This document shows, in pieces, positions 1-5,493 of a stretch of 7,368 nucleotides of DNA (its first letter is position 1; each line of letters starts with the position of its first letter). The stretch is from Firmicutes bacterium UBA5449. GTDB lineage: Bacteria > Bacillota > SHA-98 > UBA4971. Under the pieces are notes generated by a model. That model searched no databases, was not told the origin of the DNA, and worked only from the letters and a program-made list of their open reading frames with translations. A program made the translations under genes and the position numbers. The DNA lies in contig DIQZ01000007.1 of assembly GCA_002424305.1 (NCBI GenBank), positions 2,722 to 10,089 on the forward strand, read 5' to 3'.

Positions 1-434
1 GACTCCACAGGCGATAATCCAATGGTCTTCAAAAGGAAATTGAATATGCCGAAGTTATAGTCGTACATCATCTTCCATGTTAAAGCTACCGTTATGGGCG
101 GTAAGAGCATAGGCACAAGGACTATTGTCCTATAAAGCTTCATAAATCGGAACCCTGAATTAAAGAACAGGGCAAATACTGTGCCGAGAAGAGTCTCGAA
201 GACTACGGCTAACACAACAAACAACAGCGTGTTTTTGACTGCAACCCAAAAGGTGTCATCAGTGAGGATTTCTGCATAGTTTTGAAAGCCATAAAACATA
301 GTTTTGGCTTTTATGAAATCAATTTTGTAGAAACCGGTGACTATAGCGTATATCAACGGATATACAGTCAATAGCGCAAAAACCACTACTGCAGGTATAA
401 CAAATAGATAAGTGAGTCTTTCGGCTTTTCGCAT
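1..434 (-). CDS. MalF/UgpA-type ABC sugar permease, N-terminal part (3' end beyond window)
   Basis: Partial gene: 144 complete codons from ATG at 434 to the left edge, with no stop. The protein begins MRKAERLTYLFVIPAVVVFA and has the layout of the first inner-membrane permease subunit of CUT1 ABC importers (COG1175, MalF/UgpA-like): a helix at about 8-33 with the typical 'P-A...VYPLIYAI' pattern, the usual 'GFQNYAEIL.D..FW.A..NTL' stretch at about 49-70, a second helix at about 68-91, and a third at about 101-122 containing 'VPMLLPPITVALTWK'. The EAA loop that contacts the ATPase would lie beyond the edge. AAAGGTGAT lies just upstream of the ATG and supports this start. It is the last gene seen in the minus-strand transporter operon, 61 bases after the binding-protein gene, with a strong hairpin in the gap. 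It should pair with the MalG-type permease at 1793-2647. Substrate cannot be read from a permease alone. Confidence 0.9.
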   Translation of the reverse strand, partial: MRKAERLTYLFVIPAVVVFALLTVYPLIYAIVTGFYKIDFIKAKTMFYGFQNYAEILTDDTFWVAVKNTLLFVVLAVVFETLLGTVFALFFNSGFRFMKLYRTIVLVPMLLPPITVALTWKMMYDYNFGIFNFLLKTIGLSPVE

Positions 435-447
435 AATATCACCTTTT

Positions 448-487
448 GTTGCTCTTTCCCTGCTTTGAAAAGCAGGGAAAGAGCAAC
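448..487 (-). repeat. Perfect 19-bp inverted repeat between binding-protein and permease genes
   Basis: Arms 448-466 and 469-487 are exact reverse complements (arm core GCTCTTTCCCTGCTTT) separated by 2 bases. The transcript would form a very stable hairpin between the binding-protein stop (496-498) and the permease start (434). On the coding strand it is followed by CAAAAGGTGATATT rather than a U-run, so it does not look like a complete intrinsic terminator. Hairpins at this place in binding-protein-dependent transporter operons are known to protect the upstream message or cause partial termination, giving more binding protein than permease. That role is inferred here. The structure also sits just before the permease ribosome-binding site (about 436-444). 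Confidence 0.9.
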
Positions 488-495
488 CGTTATCG

Positions 496-1764
496 TTATT
501 TCAGTATTTTCCGGATTTCGCTGTTGGCTTTGTTGAGACCTTCATCAATATCAAGCTGTCCGGCTAGTATCTGAGACAGATACAATCCCCATACATCTTC
601 AACCTGACTCCAATAAGGAGTTCTGGGACGAGCGACAGAATGCTCAAGAGCAGCAAGTTGTGCAGGATAATGACGATATTTCGCCGTCAAGTCAGGATCA
701 TTATAAAGACTTTTTCTGGTAGGAGCTCCGCCACCCATTAATGCCATTTCCTTTTGTGTTTCTTTGCTTATTGCCCACTTTATGAACGCTACTGCCTGTT
801 CTTTGTTTCTTGATGTTTTCGGAACACCTATCAACCAGTTACCAATCATGGCAGCGGAGTCTTTAGCCTGGCCCGGCACTTGTAAGAATTCTATTTTCCC
901 AACTACCTTCGAACTTTCAGGATTATCTACTTGAGATACCCAGGAAGGCCACGCAATGGTCATCGCTATTTGACCCTGCGTCAATGCGGTAGCAATCTGA
1001 TCGCTGTCGAAAGTCTCGGTTCCCTTTGGGCTGAGATCTTTCAACTTCAAATAGGTCTCCATGGCCTTTATTCCTGCTTCGCTGTTTACGTTAGGCTGCA
1101 TATTTTCATCTAGCACTTCCCCACCATAGGCCCAGAAAACCGGTAGATAATCGGCGACTATGGGATTCCCTCGCTGGCCTCTCACTACGTAGCCATAAGT
1201 ATCAGGTTCTTCCCGTGTTATGATTTCTGCAATCTTGATTACCTCGTCCCATGTCTTAGGCGGAGATTGATTATATTTTTCCAGAAGGTCAGTTCTGTAA
1301 TAGAACATTGTGACATTGCCTATCATAGGAAGAGCGAATAATGGACCTTTGCCATACGGGTTCCTGCATAATGCCACACACTTTTCGGTAAAATCATCAT
1401 CGAGTCCGCCTGTAAAATACTCATCGAGATTTGCCAGAAGATCGCCTTCAGAGAATTCAGGCATCCACGGATCATCCAGCATCACCAGGTCATATGCCCC
1501 TGCATTATTCCTGACATCTAATACAGCGGTTTCTTTGAGCTCTGCGTATGGCATGCATACAACCTGTACCTTTATGCCTTTTGTTTCCTGGTAGTTCTTA
1601 GCCGATTCAGTCAAAGCATCTCCCATGGCTCCTGCTCTTGCTGCAATTGTTAGGGTTACTTCTCCCGACTTGCCGCTGGCTGCGTTAACGCCACAAGCTG
1701 CCAGCACAAGAGTCATCAAGACCACTACAGTAAACATGTGCAAAACAAAATTCCTCTTTAACAT
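496..1764 (-). CDS. ABC transporter solute-binding lipoprotein, family 1 (UgpB/MalE class)
   Basis: A 422-residue extracytoplasmic substrate-binding protein of the family-1 carbohydrate class (COG1653, SBP_bac_1/8), normal in length. Residues 1-24 form a lipoprotein signal: basic MLKR, a hydrophobic core, and lipobox L-A-A-C with the lipidated cysteine at 24, so the mature protein should be tethered to the outer face of the inner membrane. Family features include DLVMLDDPWMPEF at about 92-104, 'P.TWDEVI..A..I' at about 169-182, 'YGGEVLDE' near 213-220, the 'ALTQGQIAM.I.WPSW' hinge region near 260-275, 'GNWLIGVPK.S.N...A..FI.W' at about 308-330, and 'GGGAPTRKSLY.DP' at about 344-357. AAAAGGAGAC (1771-1780) is well spaced from the ATG. 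It lies 28 bases after the MalG-type permease and is followed by a strong hairpin. Substrate is probably a sugar or polyol derivative; the neighbouring GDPD allows glycerol-phosphate compounds. Five cysteines in all (24, 70, 129, 133 and no obvious metal motif) call for no special role. Confidence 0.94.
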   Translation of the reverse strand: MLKRNFVLHMFTVVVLMTLVLAACGVNAASGKSGEVTLTIAARAGAMGDALTESAKNYQETKGIKVQVVCMPYAELKETAVLDVRNNAGAYDLVMLDDPWMPEFSEGDLLANLDEYFTGGLDDDFTEKCVALCRNPYGKGPLFALPMIGNVTMFYYRTDLLEKYNQSPPKTWDEVIKIAEIITREEPDTYGYVVRGQRGNPIVADYLPVFWAYGGEVLDENMQPNVNSEAGIKAMETYLKLKDLSPKGTETFDSDQIATALTQGQIAMTIAWPSWVSQVDNPESSKVVGKIEFLQVPGQAKDSAAMIGNWLIGVPKTSRNKEQAVAFIKWAISKETQKEMALMGGGAPTRKSLYNDPDLTAKYRHYPAQLAALEHSVARPRTPYWSQVEDVWGLYLSQILAGQLDIDEGLNKANSEIRKILK

Positions 1765-1792
1765 ACACTCGTCTCCTTTTCTTATGATGTTC

Positions 1793-2647
1793 TCAACCCT
1801 TTACTGCTCCAAGGGTGAGCCCTTTGATTAGATAGTCTTGCATTAAGACTACAAAGATAAGTATCGGTATGACCGACATTATCCCTCCTGCACTCATAGG
1901 ACCCCATAGCACTAAGTATTCGGTTATCAGACCTGATAAGGCCACAGGAACAGTTGCTAGATTTGGAGACTGTATAAAAATCATGGCATACATGAATTCG
2001 TTCCATGACATTATGAAAGTAAAAATGGCGGTAGCGGCTAATCCCGGCAGCACCAAAGGCAACACAATTCTTGAAAACGTTTGAAATAAGGTGGCTCCAT
2101 CCACCATTGAACTCTCTTCAATTTCAACAGGAATCTCGTTGAAGAAATTTACAAGCATCCAAATGGCAAACGGCAAATTGAAAACAATGTATGCCAATAT
2201 AAGTGCGGTTCTTGTGTTCAGTAATCCTGCATTTCTCATAATATTGTAAAGGGGTATTACAAAAGTAACAGGCGGAAAGATTCTAGTAAGCAAAATCCAT
2301 ATCATTAGCACACGTTTTCCTTTGAATCTAAACCTCGATAAGCTATAGGCGGCTAGTGCTCCAATAATGATGGCAATAAGCGTAGATGTTAACGAGACCG
2401 CAAAGCTGTTCACTATCACATTACTAAAGCCCAGATTATCAAAGAGATTCTTGTAGTTTTCAAGGGTTATCTGATGTGGAAAAAAGGTTGGTACGGCTGA
2501 GAATTGTTCTACACGATTCTTAAACGAATTATTCAGCATCCAGTAGACGGGAAATAGTGACCATATGATTATGAGTATTAATGCCAAATACTTAAATACT
2601 GCTTTTAACTTGGACTTAAATTGAAAGGCACTGTTTCTCTTGGGCAT
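1793..2647 (-). CDS. MalG/UgpE-type ABC sugar permease
   Basis: A complete 284-residue inner-membrane permease of the CUT1 importer class (COG0395, MalG/UgpE-like), close to the family norm of about 275-300. About six membrane helices are visible, at roughly 18-38, 80-103, 112-135, 145-168, 202-225 and 255-273. The EAA loop that docks on the ATPase is clear at 178-201: ESSMVDGATLFQTFSRIVLP, then LVLPG, with the conserved DGA and the I-LP-L-P spacing. 'FPVYWMLNNSFK' (32-43) and 'SWNEFMYA' (214-221) are also typical. An in-frame TAA directly precedes the ATG, so the start cannot be further upstream. The nearest purine-rich site (AGGA, complement of 2661-2664) is 13 bases away, so the ribosome-binding site is poor compared with the other genes. 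It comes before the binding-protein gene, an unusual order for this transporter class. Confidence 0.94.
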   Translation of the reverse strand: MPKRNSAFQFKSKLKAVFKYLALILIIIWSLFPVYWMLNNSFKNRVEQFSAVPTFFPHQITLENYKNLFDNLGFSNVIVNSFAVSLTSTLIAIIIGALAAYSLSRFRFKGKRVLMIWILLTRIFPPVTFVIPLYNIMRNAGLLNTRTALILAYIVFNLPFAIWMLVNFFNEIPVEIEESSMVDGATLFQTFSRIVLPLVLPGLAATAIFTFIMSWNEFMYAMIFIQSPNLATVPVALSGLITEYLVLWGPMSAGGIMSVIPILIFVVLMQDYLIKGLTLGAVKG

Positions 2648-2817
2648 TTATCTATCAACTTCCTACTATCATAGTTAGGTTTCCAAAGTACAAAAGACTC
2701 ATGGATCATTCTTAGCAGTCTGTCTTTTGCTTGAACACACCTGAGTTTGATATTAGAGGATATATTATTGCCCATATTTGTACGTCTAGTGCTTTTTTCA
2801 TTGTTTCTTGCTCGGCA

Positions 2818-2835
2818 CAGACATTAGGATGTCTG
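2818..2835. repeat. 7-bp perfect hairpin in the transporter upstream region
   Basis: CAGACAT (2818-2824), a 4-base loop, then ATGTCTG (2829-2835). The arms are exact reverse complements. No U-run follows on either strand, so it is not a normal terminator. It lies about 170 bases upstream of the MalG-type permease start and may be a leader structure or an operator-like palindrome. Function is unknown, and a 7-bp stem can arise by chance. Confidence 0.45.
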
Positions 2836-2839
2836 ATGA

Positions 2840-2877
2840 CCTAGCTTCGCCTAATTTATTCTACCTAATTTGCCTAA
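2840..2877. repeat. Cluster of short CCTAATTT-type direct repeats
   Basis: CCTAATTT occurs at 2850-2857 and again at 2864-2871, flanked by CCTAG (2840-2844) and CCTAA (2873-2877), four copies in 38 bases. Read on the minus strand, this is a run of TTAGG units just upstream of the hairpin at 2818-2835. Such clusters can be regulator-binding sites in front of transporter genes. The spacings (10, 14 and 9 bases) are irregular, so this is only a suggestion. Confidence 0.3.
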
Positions 2878-2977
2878 CTCCTCCTTATTCTGCTGTATTT
2901 TTTGTACAATCTTGTCTGAACTGAATCTTGTAGCTTAATATGAAACGGGCTCAAAAGGTTGTGCTAAGTCAGGTGAG

Positions 2978-3010
2978 AATAACGCTTGCTAGGTAAGGCT
3001 ATGCGTTATT
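2978..3010. repeat. 8-bp inverted repeat downstream of the GDPD gene
   Basis: AATAACGC (2978-2985) and GCGTTATT (3003-3010) are exact reverse complements around a 17-base loop. It begins about 57 bases past the GDPD stop on the minus strand. On that strand the bases after it are CTCACC, so a U-tract is lacking; on the plus strand TATTTT follows, but nothing is known to be transcribed that way here. It could be an imperfect terminator for the GDPD transcript or a protein-binding site. Confidence 0.4.
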
Positions 3011-3067
3011 ATTTTGGATTCTATCGATGAGATGAATGGGTCAGCTACACTCAAAGCAGTACATATC

Positions 3068-3787
3068 CTATTTTCGAGCCAGCAAATCTCGTAACATCTT
3101 GACCTCATTTGTAGTAATAGAGTCAACACCCAAATTCAAGAAAGTCTCCATATTCTTGGCATCGTCAATTGTCCACACAAAAACTAATAAACCTCGTCTG
3201 CGGGCAACTGCAATAAGTTCATCCCTGCAGTGCCGATAGTTAATATTAATGCCGCAGCAGTAGCTGGATATGGCTTTACTGCAGATCTCAACGTTTCTAA
3301 TGTCTTCGGTCTCCATTTCAGCGTTCAACAGAACTTGAATTTGTGGAGAATATGTCTTGATCTTATAGGCAGTTCCGGCATTGCATCCGGTAACAAATAC
3401 TCTCTCGGCCGCATTACCGGCAATAACAGTATCCACAATAATTTTCCAGGCTTCGTGATCTTTTATGTCCAGATTGAAAAGCCTCTCTTTTGCATCCCTT
3501 ATCTTGAAGGCTTCATCCAGTCTCAAGAGACCATCACGATGTTCTTTAAGTTCGCTGTATCCAATCTCTCTTATCGGGATGCTTTTGTTTTGAAAGGAAA
3601 GCGCATGATCATGAAACAGCACCGGAACACCATCAGAGGTTACACTTACATCAACTTCTATGATATCAGCGCCAAATCGTATTCCCTCGGCAATTGAATG
3701 TGCGGAGTTTTGAGCAGTATCCATACATCCTGAATGTGCAGTAACAAAGGGATGCGGTGAACAGTGGATCCCTGTATATTCATTCAT
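3068..3787 (-). CDS. Divergent glycerophosphodiester phosphodiesterase (GDPD, UgpQ-like)
   Basis: A 239-residue TIM-barrel enzyme of the GDPD family, which splits glycerophosphodiesters into glycerol 3-phosphate and an alcohol. There is no signal peptide, so it is probably cytoplasmic, as UgpQ is. The core motif is clear: His18 in 'AHSG', then 'GADIIEVDVSVTSDGVPVLFHD' at about 39-60 with Glu44, Asp46 and His59 at the metal and acid/base positions, and the C-terminal 'FVWTIDDA...GVDSITTNE'. Two departures from the classic family stand out: the normally conserved HRG arginine is Ser19, and the third metal ligand in the 'NLEIK'-type motif is Asp107 ('NLDIK'). The PEN-type motif reads TAQNS. It may belong to a divergent subfamily or have altered substrate preference. 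GAAGGAAG (3797-3804) supports the ATG. It lies about 420 bases ahead of the transporter genes on the same strand, with its own promoter. Confidence 0.88.
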   Translation of the reverse strand: MNEYTGIHCSPHPFVTAHSGCMDTAQNSAHSIAEGIRFGADIIEVDVSVTSDGVPVLFHDHALSFQNKSIPIREIGYSELKEHRDGLLRLDEAFKIRDAKERLFNLDIKDHEAWKIIVDTVIAGNAAERVFVTGCNAGTAYKIKTYSPQIQVLLNAEMETEDIRNVEICSKAISSYCCGININYRHCRDELIAVARRRGLLVFVWTIDDAKNMETFLNLGVDSITTNEVKMLRDLLARK

Positions 3788-3848
3788 GCCTCAATCTTCC
3801 TTCCCTAACGCAAAGGTAATCTCAATAGGGATGATCCGCGATTGTTAT

Positions 3849-3857
3849 ATTATACCA
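3849..3857 (-). promoter_or_regulatory. Predicted extended -10 promoter for the GDPD gene
   Basis: On the minus strand the bases TGG-TATAAT (3857 down to 3849) form a perfect extended -10 element (TGnTATAAT) about 60 bases upstream of the GDPD ATG. The -35 region 17 bases further up reads CTGAGG, a weak match to TTGACA, as is common for extended -10 promoters. Predicted start of transcription is near 3842. Confidence 0.6.
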
Positions 3858-3930
3858 CATGCCAAACACTCCTCAGGGATGACATGTGTCTTCCGACGTA
3901 TCATGGGTAGATTATAAGCAACACTTAGCT

Positions 3931-3959
3931 TTAGAGAAACGCAGATATTGCATTATAAT
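3931..3959 (+). promoter_or_regulatory. Predicted sigma-70/A promoter for the lptC-lptA genes
   Basis: A perfect -10 hexamer TATAAT (3954-3959) is preceded at 17 bases by TTAGAG (3931-3936), a weak -35. Predicted start near 3966 gives a leader of roughly 60 bases before the lptC-like ATG. It sits about 75 bases from the opposing GDPD -10, making this a divergent promoter region. Confidence 0.6.
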
Positions 3960-3972
3960 ATGGGTAGCCTTG

Positions 3973-3994
3973 ACATCTTCAAGAGAAAAGATGT
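3973..3994 (+). repeat. Small stem-loop in the predicted lptC leader
   Basis: ACATCTT (3973-3979) and AAGATGT (3988-3994) are exact reverse complements around an 8-base loop (caagagaa). It falls between the predicted transcription start and the ribosome-binding site, so it would lie in the 5' leader. There is no U-run after it. Role unknown; it may stabilise the message or be chance. Confidence 0.4.
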
Positions 3995-4029
3995 AAATTG
4001 ACGGTGCTGTAGTTAGGGAGGTGCAGGTA

Positions 4030-4617
4030 ATGTCGAGAAGATCCATGATATTTGTGGCAATTGTCATTCTTGGTATTGCCTGCTTGTTCGCATTGGCGAT
4101 AGTTTTCCCGAGATACATTACTCCTGAGGATTCCCGTGACTTGACTGATTCATCGAACGAAGTTGCTGAATCCGTTGAGAAACCCAGAATTTCAGTGGAG
4201 TCCACCCATCTTGTGGGGAGATCTAAAGGCAAGAAACGCTGGGAGTTTAACACTGACAGGGTACTGATAACCGATGATGATGACTGGGTTGGATTGGAAG
4301 GCATACGGGACGGGGTCTTTTATGACAAAGACGGGGCCTGGATGTATTTTTCAGCGGAACGGGCCAGGGTTAACGTAAAGACTGACAGCCTAAGCCTGGA
4401 AAACGTTGTTTTTCAATCTGCTTCAGGTGATAGGCTGTCCGCTGACACCCTGACTTGGGATGAGAAGTACGGTAAGGTGGTCTTAGTAGGTAATGTCTGT
4501 ATACATCAAGGCCAAGATGCTGTCTTTACGTGCGCTGAAGCAGAGTATACTCCCGGTGATAATATTCTCGAGACTATTGGAGAGACGACACTGGAAATAG
4601 AACTCCAAGACGATTGA
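4030..4617 (+). CDS. lptC: LptC-like LPS export protein
   Basis: A 195-residue protein matching the LptC family in size and layout: short cytoplasmic N-terminus, one membrane anchor at about 6-26 (IFVAIVILGIACLFALAIVF), an acidic linker at about 31-50, then an all-beta periplasmic domain. The domain shows the LptC/LptA jellyroll pattern, for example 'W.F..DRVLITDD' near 71-83, 'GVFYDKDGAWMYFSAERARV' near 95-114, 'LENVVFQSASGDRLSADTLTWD' at 122-143, and 'GKVVLVGNVCIHQG' at 148-161. In the known system LptC joins the LptBFG exporter to LptA. The ATG at 4030 is chosen because AGGGAGGTG (4015-4023) sits 6 bases before it; a GTG at 4021 overlaps that site. The gene ends with two consecutive TGA codons. 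An lptA-like gene follows after 49 bases. lptB, F and G are not seen. Confidence 0.85.
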   Translation: MSRRSMIFVAIVILGIACLFALAIVFPRYITPEDSRDLTDSSNEVAESVEKPRISVESTHLVGRSKGKKRWEFNTDRVLITDDDDWVGLEGIRDGVFYDKDGAWMYFSAERARVNVKTDSLSLENVVFQSASGDRLSADTLTWDEKYGKVVLVGNVCIHQGQDAVFTCAEAEYTPGDNILETIGETTLEIELQDD

Positions 4618-4666
4618 TGACTGTTGATTGTTTAGGCAATACCGAGAGCAAGCGAGGGGAAGACAG

Positions 4667-5368
4667 ATGTATGTAATGCCGAAATCAAGGTCTCGGAAGA
4701 GAATAGCTCTTGGACTGGCTCTGGTTAGTCTGATGGCGTTTTCAGTCATTGTGGCTGAGGCAGCCAAGGAAAAGGTAACAATAACTGCTCTGGACAAGGT
4801 CACTGTCGATTTAGATGCTGATGTCACAGTGTTTGAAGGTAATGTGAAAATTTCATACTCAGATGTTGAAATCATGGCGGAACGGGCCGAAGTGAAAGAA
4901 CGAAAAATCGCTACCCTGCTGGGGAATGTAAAGCTTATTCAGCCTGGTATCGTTATTACGGGTGAAATCTTCACAGCTTACATAAATGAGAAGAAGGTTG
5001 TTGTAGAGGGTGATGTTATCCTCACAAAAGAGGAAACCAGGGCTGAAGAGGTGTCAGATAGCTCTGAAGAAACAGATACTGTCATAGTTATGTGTGACAA
5101 GATGGAGTTGTCTACGCAAACCAGGGGGTTCACAGCTGAAGGTAATGTACGAGTAAGACGAGACCTGTCTTACGCTGTTGCGGATCATGCTACATATGTG
5201 GAAAGTGAAAAAGTTGTGGTGCTTGAAGGCAACGTGTCAGCGGAAAGCAAGAACGGTGAGAACATGAAGTGCGGTAAACTCATCTTCAGGACAGACAGGG
5301 ATTATATGGAAGCCGAGTCAGAAGTCGTCTTCGAGTTTGAGGTTGATGAGGACGTTGACAGCCAATAG
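4667..5368 (+). CDS. lptA: LptA/OstA-like periplasmic LPS-transport protein
   Basis: A 233-residue secreted protein of the OstA/LptA family. A signal peptide (positive 5-12, hydrophobic 13-30, cleavage after A-E-A near residue 32) precedes a beta-jellyroll made of repeated 'EGNV' units: VFEGNVKISYSD (55-66), TLLGNVKLIQPG (83-94), VVEGDVILTKEE (112-123), TAEGNVRVRRDL (156-167), VLEGNVSAESKN (185-196). Each is followed by a stretch such as 'AERAEV' or 'ADHATYV', the usual LptA rhythm. In known systems LptA polymerises into a bridge carrying LPS from LptC to LptD in the outer membrane. It is longer than E. coli LptA (185 residues), partly through an acidic insert at about 120-138 (EEVSDSSEETD) and an acidic tail (EVDEDVDSQ). 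The ATG at 4667 has GAGGGGA (4654-4660) 6 bases upstream; a TTG at 4628 would add residues without a ribosome-binding site. Confidence 0.87.
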   Translation: MYVMPKSRSRKRIALGLALVSLMAFSVIVAEAAKEKVTITALDKVTVDLDADVTVFEGNVKISYSDVEIMAERAEVKERKIATLLGNVKLIQPGIVITGEIFTAYINEKKVVVEGDVILTKEETRAEEVSDSSEETDTVIVMCDKMELSTQTRGFTAEGNVRVRRDLSYAVADHATYVESEKVVVLEGNVSAESKNGENMKCGKLIFRTDRDYMEAESEVVFEFEVDEDVDSQ

Positions 5369-5480
5369 AGGTAAGATTTTCATGGCCGTCTCTAGCAGGT
5401 GTTATGCTATACTTGGCATGGTAGTAAGGACAATTATGCCTGTGGCGATCCGTCCACCGGGCCATGGTCAAGTAGGATAC

Positions 5481-5486
5481 GGGAGG
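5481..5486 (+). promoter_or_regulatory. Ribosome-binding site that sets the GTG start of the large gene
   Basis: GGGAGG lies 7 bases before GTG 5494-5496. An in-frame TAG at 5473-5475 closes the frame upstream, so GTG 5494 is the first usable start; a TTG at 5503 is the only close alternative. The 125-base gap 5369-5493 holds no other clear signal. Confidence 0.7.
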
Positions 5487-5493
5487 CGGCTGT

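Larger units (their letters stand above)
2648..3067. other. Gene-free 420-base gap between GDPD and the transporter genes
   Basis: No convincing gene is seen on either strand. The stretch is rich in A and T. It holds a 7-bp hairpin (2818-2835), an 8-bp inverted repeat (2978-3010) and a cluster of CCTAA-type repeats (2840-2877), listed separately. An AAGGAGG ribosome-binding-like sequence (minus strand, about 2880-2886) has no start codon at a useful distance. The gap is long enough to carry a separate promoter and leader for the transporter genes, but no minus-strand promoter stands out: the best candidate is a TAGACG / TATATC pair near 2755-2785, which is weak. It could also be the remnant of a decayed gene. 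Confidence 0.6.

Noticed and set aside
2712..2801. 29-codon minus-strand frame starting ATGAAAAAAGCACTA in the gap before the transporter
   Set aside because: It has no usable ribosome-binding site and no recognisable signal or domain; too short to claim.
3230..3697. 155-codon plus-strand frame opposite the GDPD gene
   Set aside because: It is antisense to a clear GDPD with conserved motifs and has no ribosome-binding site or recognisable domain.
4021..4029. GTG start nine bases upstream for the lptC-like gene
   Set aside because: This GTG is part of the AGGGAGGTG ribosome-binding site that is well spaced for ATG 4030.
4628..4666. TTG start for the lptA-like gene
   Set aside because: It would add 13 polar residues before the signal peptide and lacks a ribosome-binding site, while ATG 4667 has GAGGGGA at 6 bases.
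5355..5383. TTGACA followed by TTTCAT at 17 bases, a possible promoter for the large gene
   Set aside because: The -35 is perfect but lies in the lptA coding end, and the -10 matches only 4 of 6; read-through from lptA explains expression more simply.
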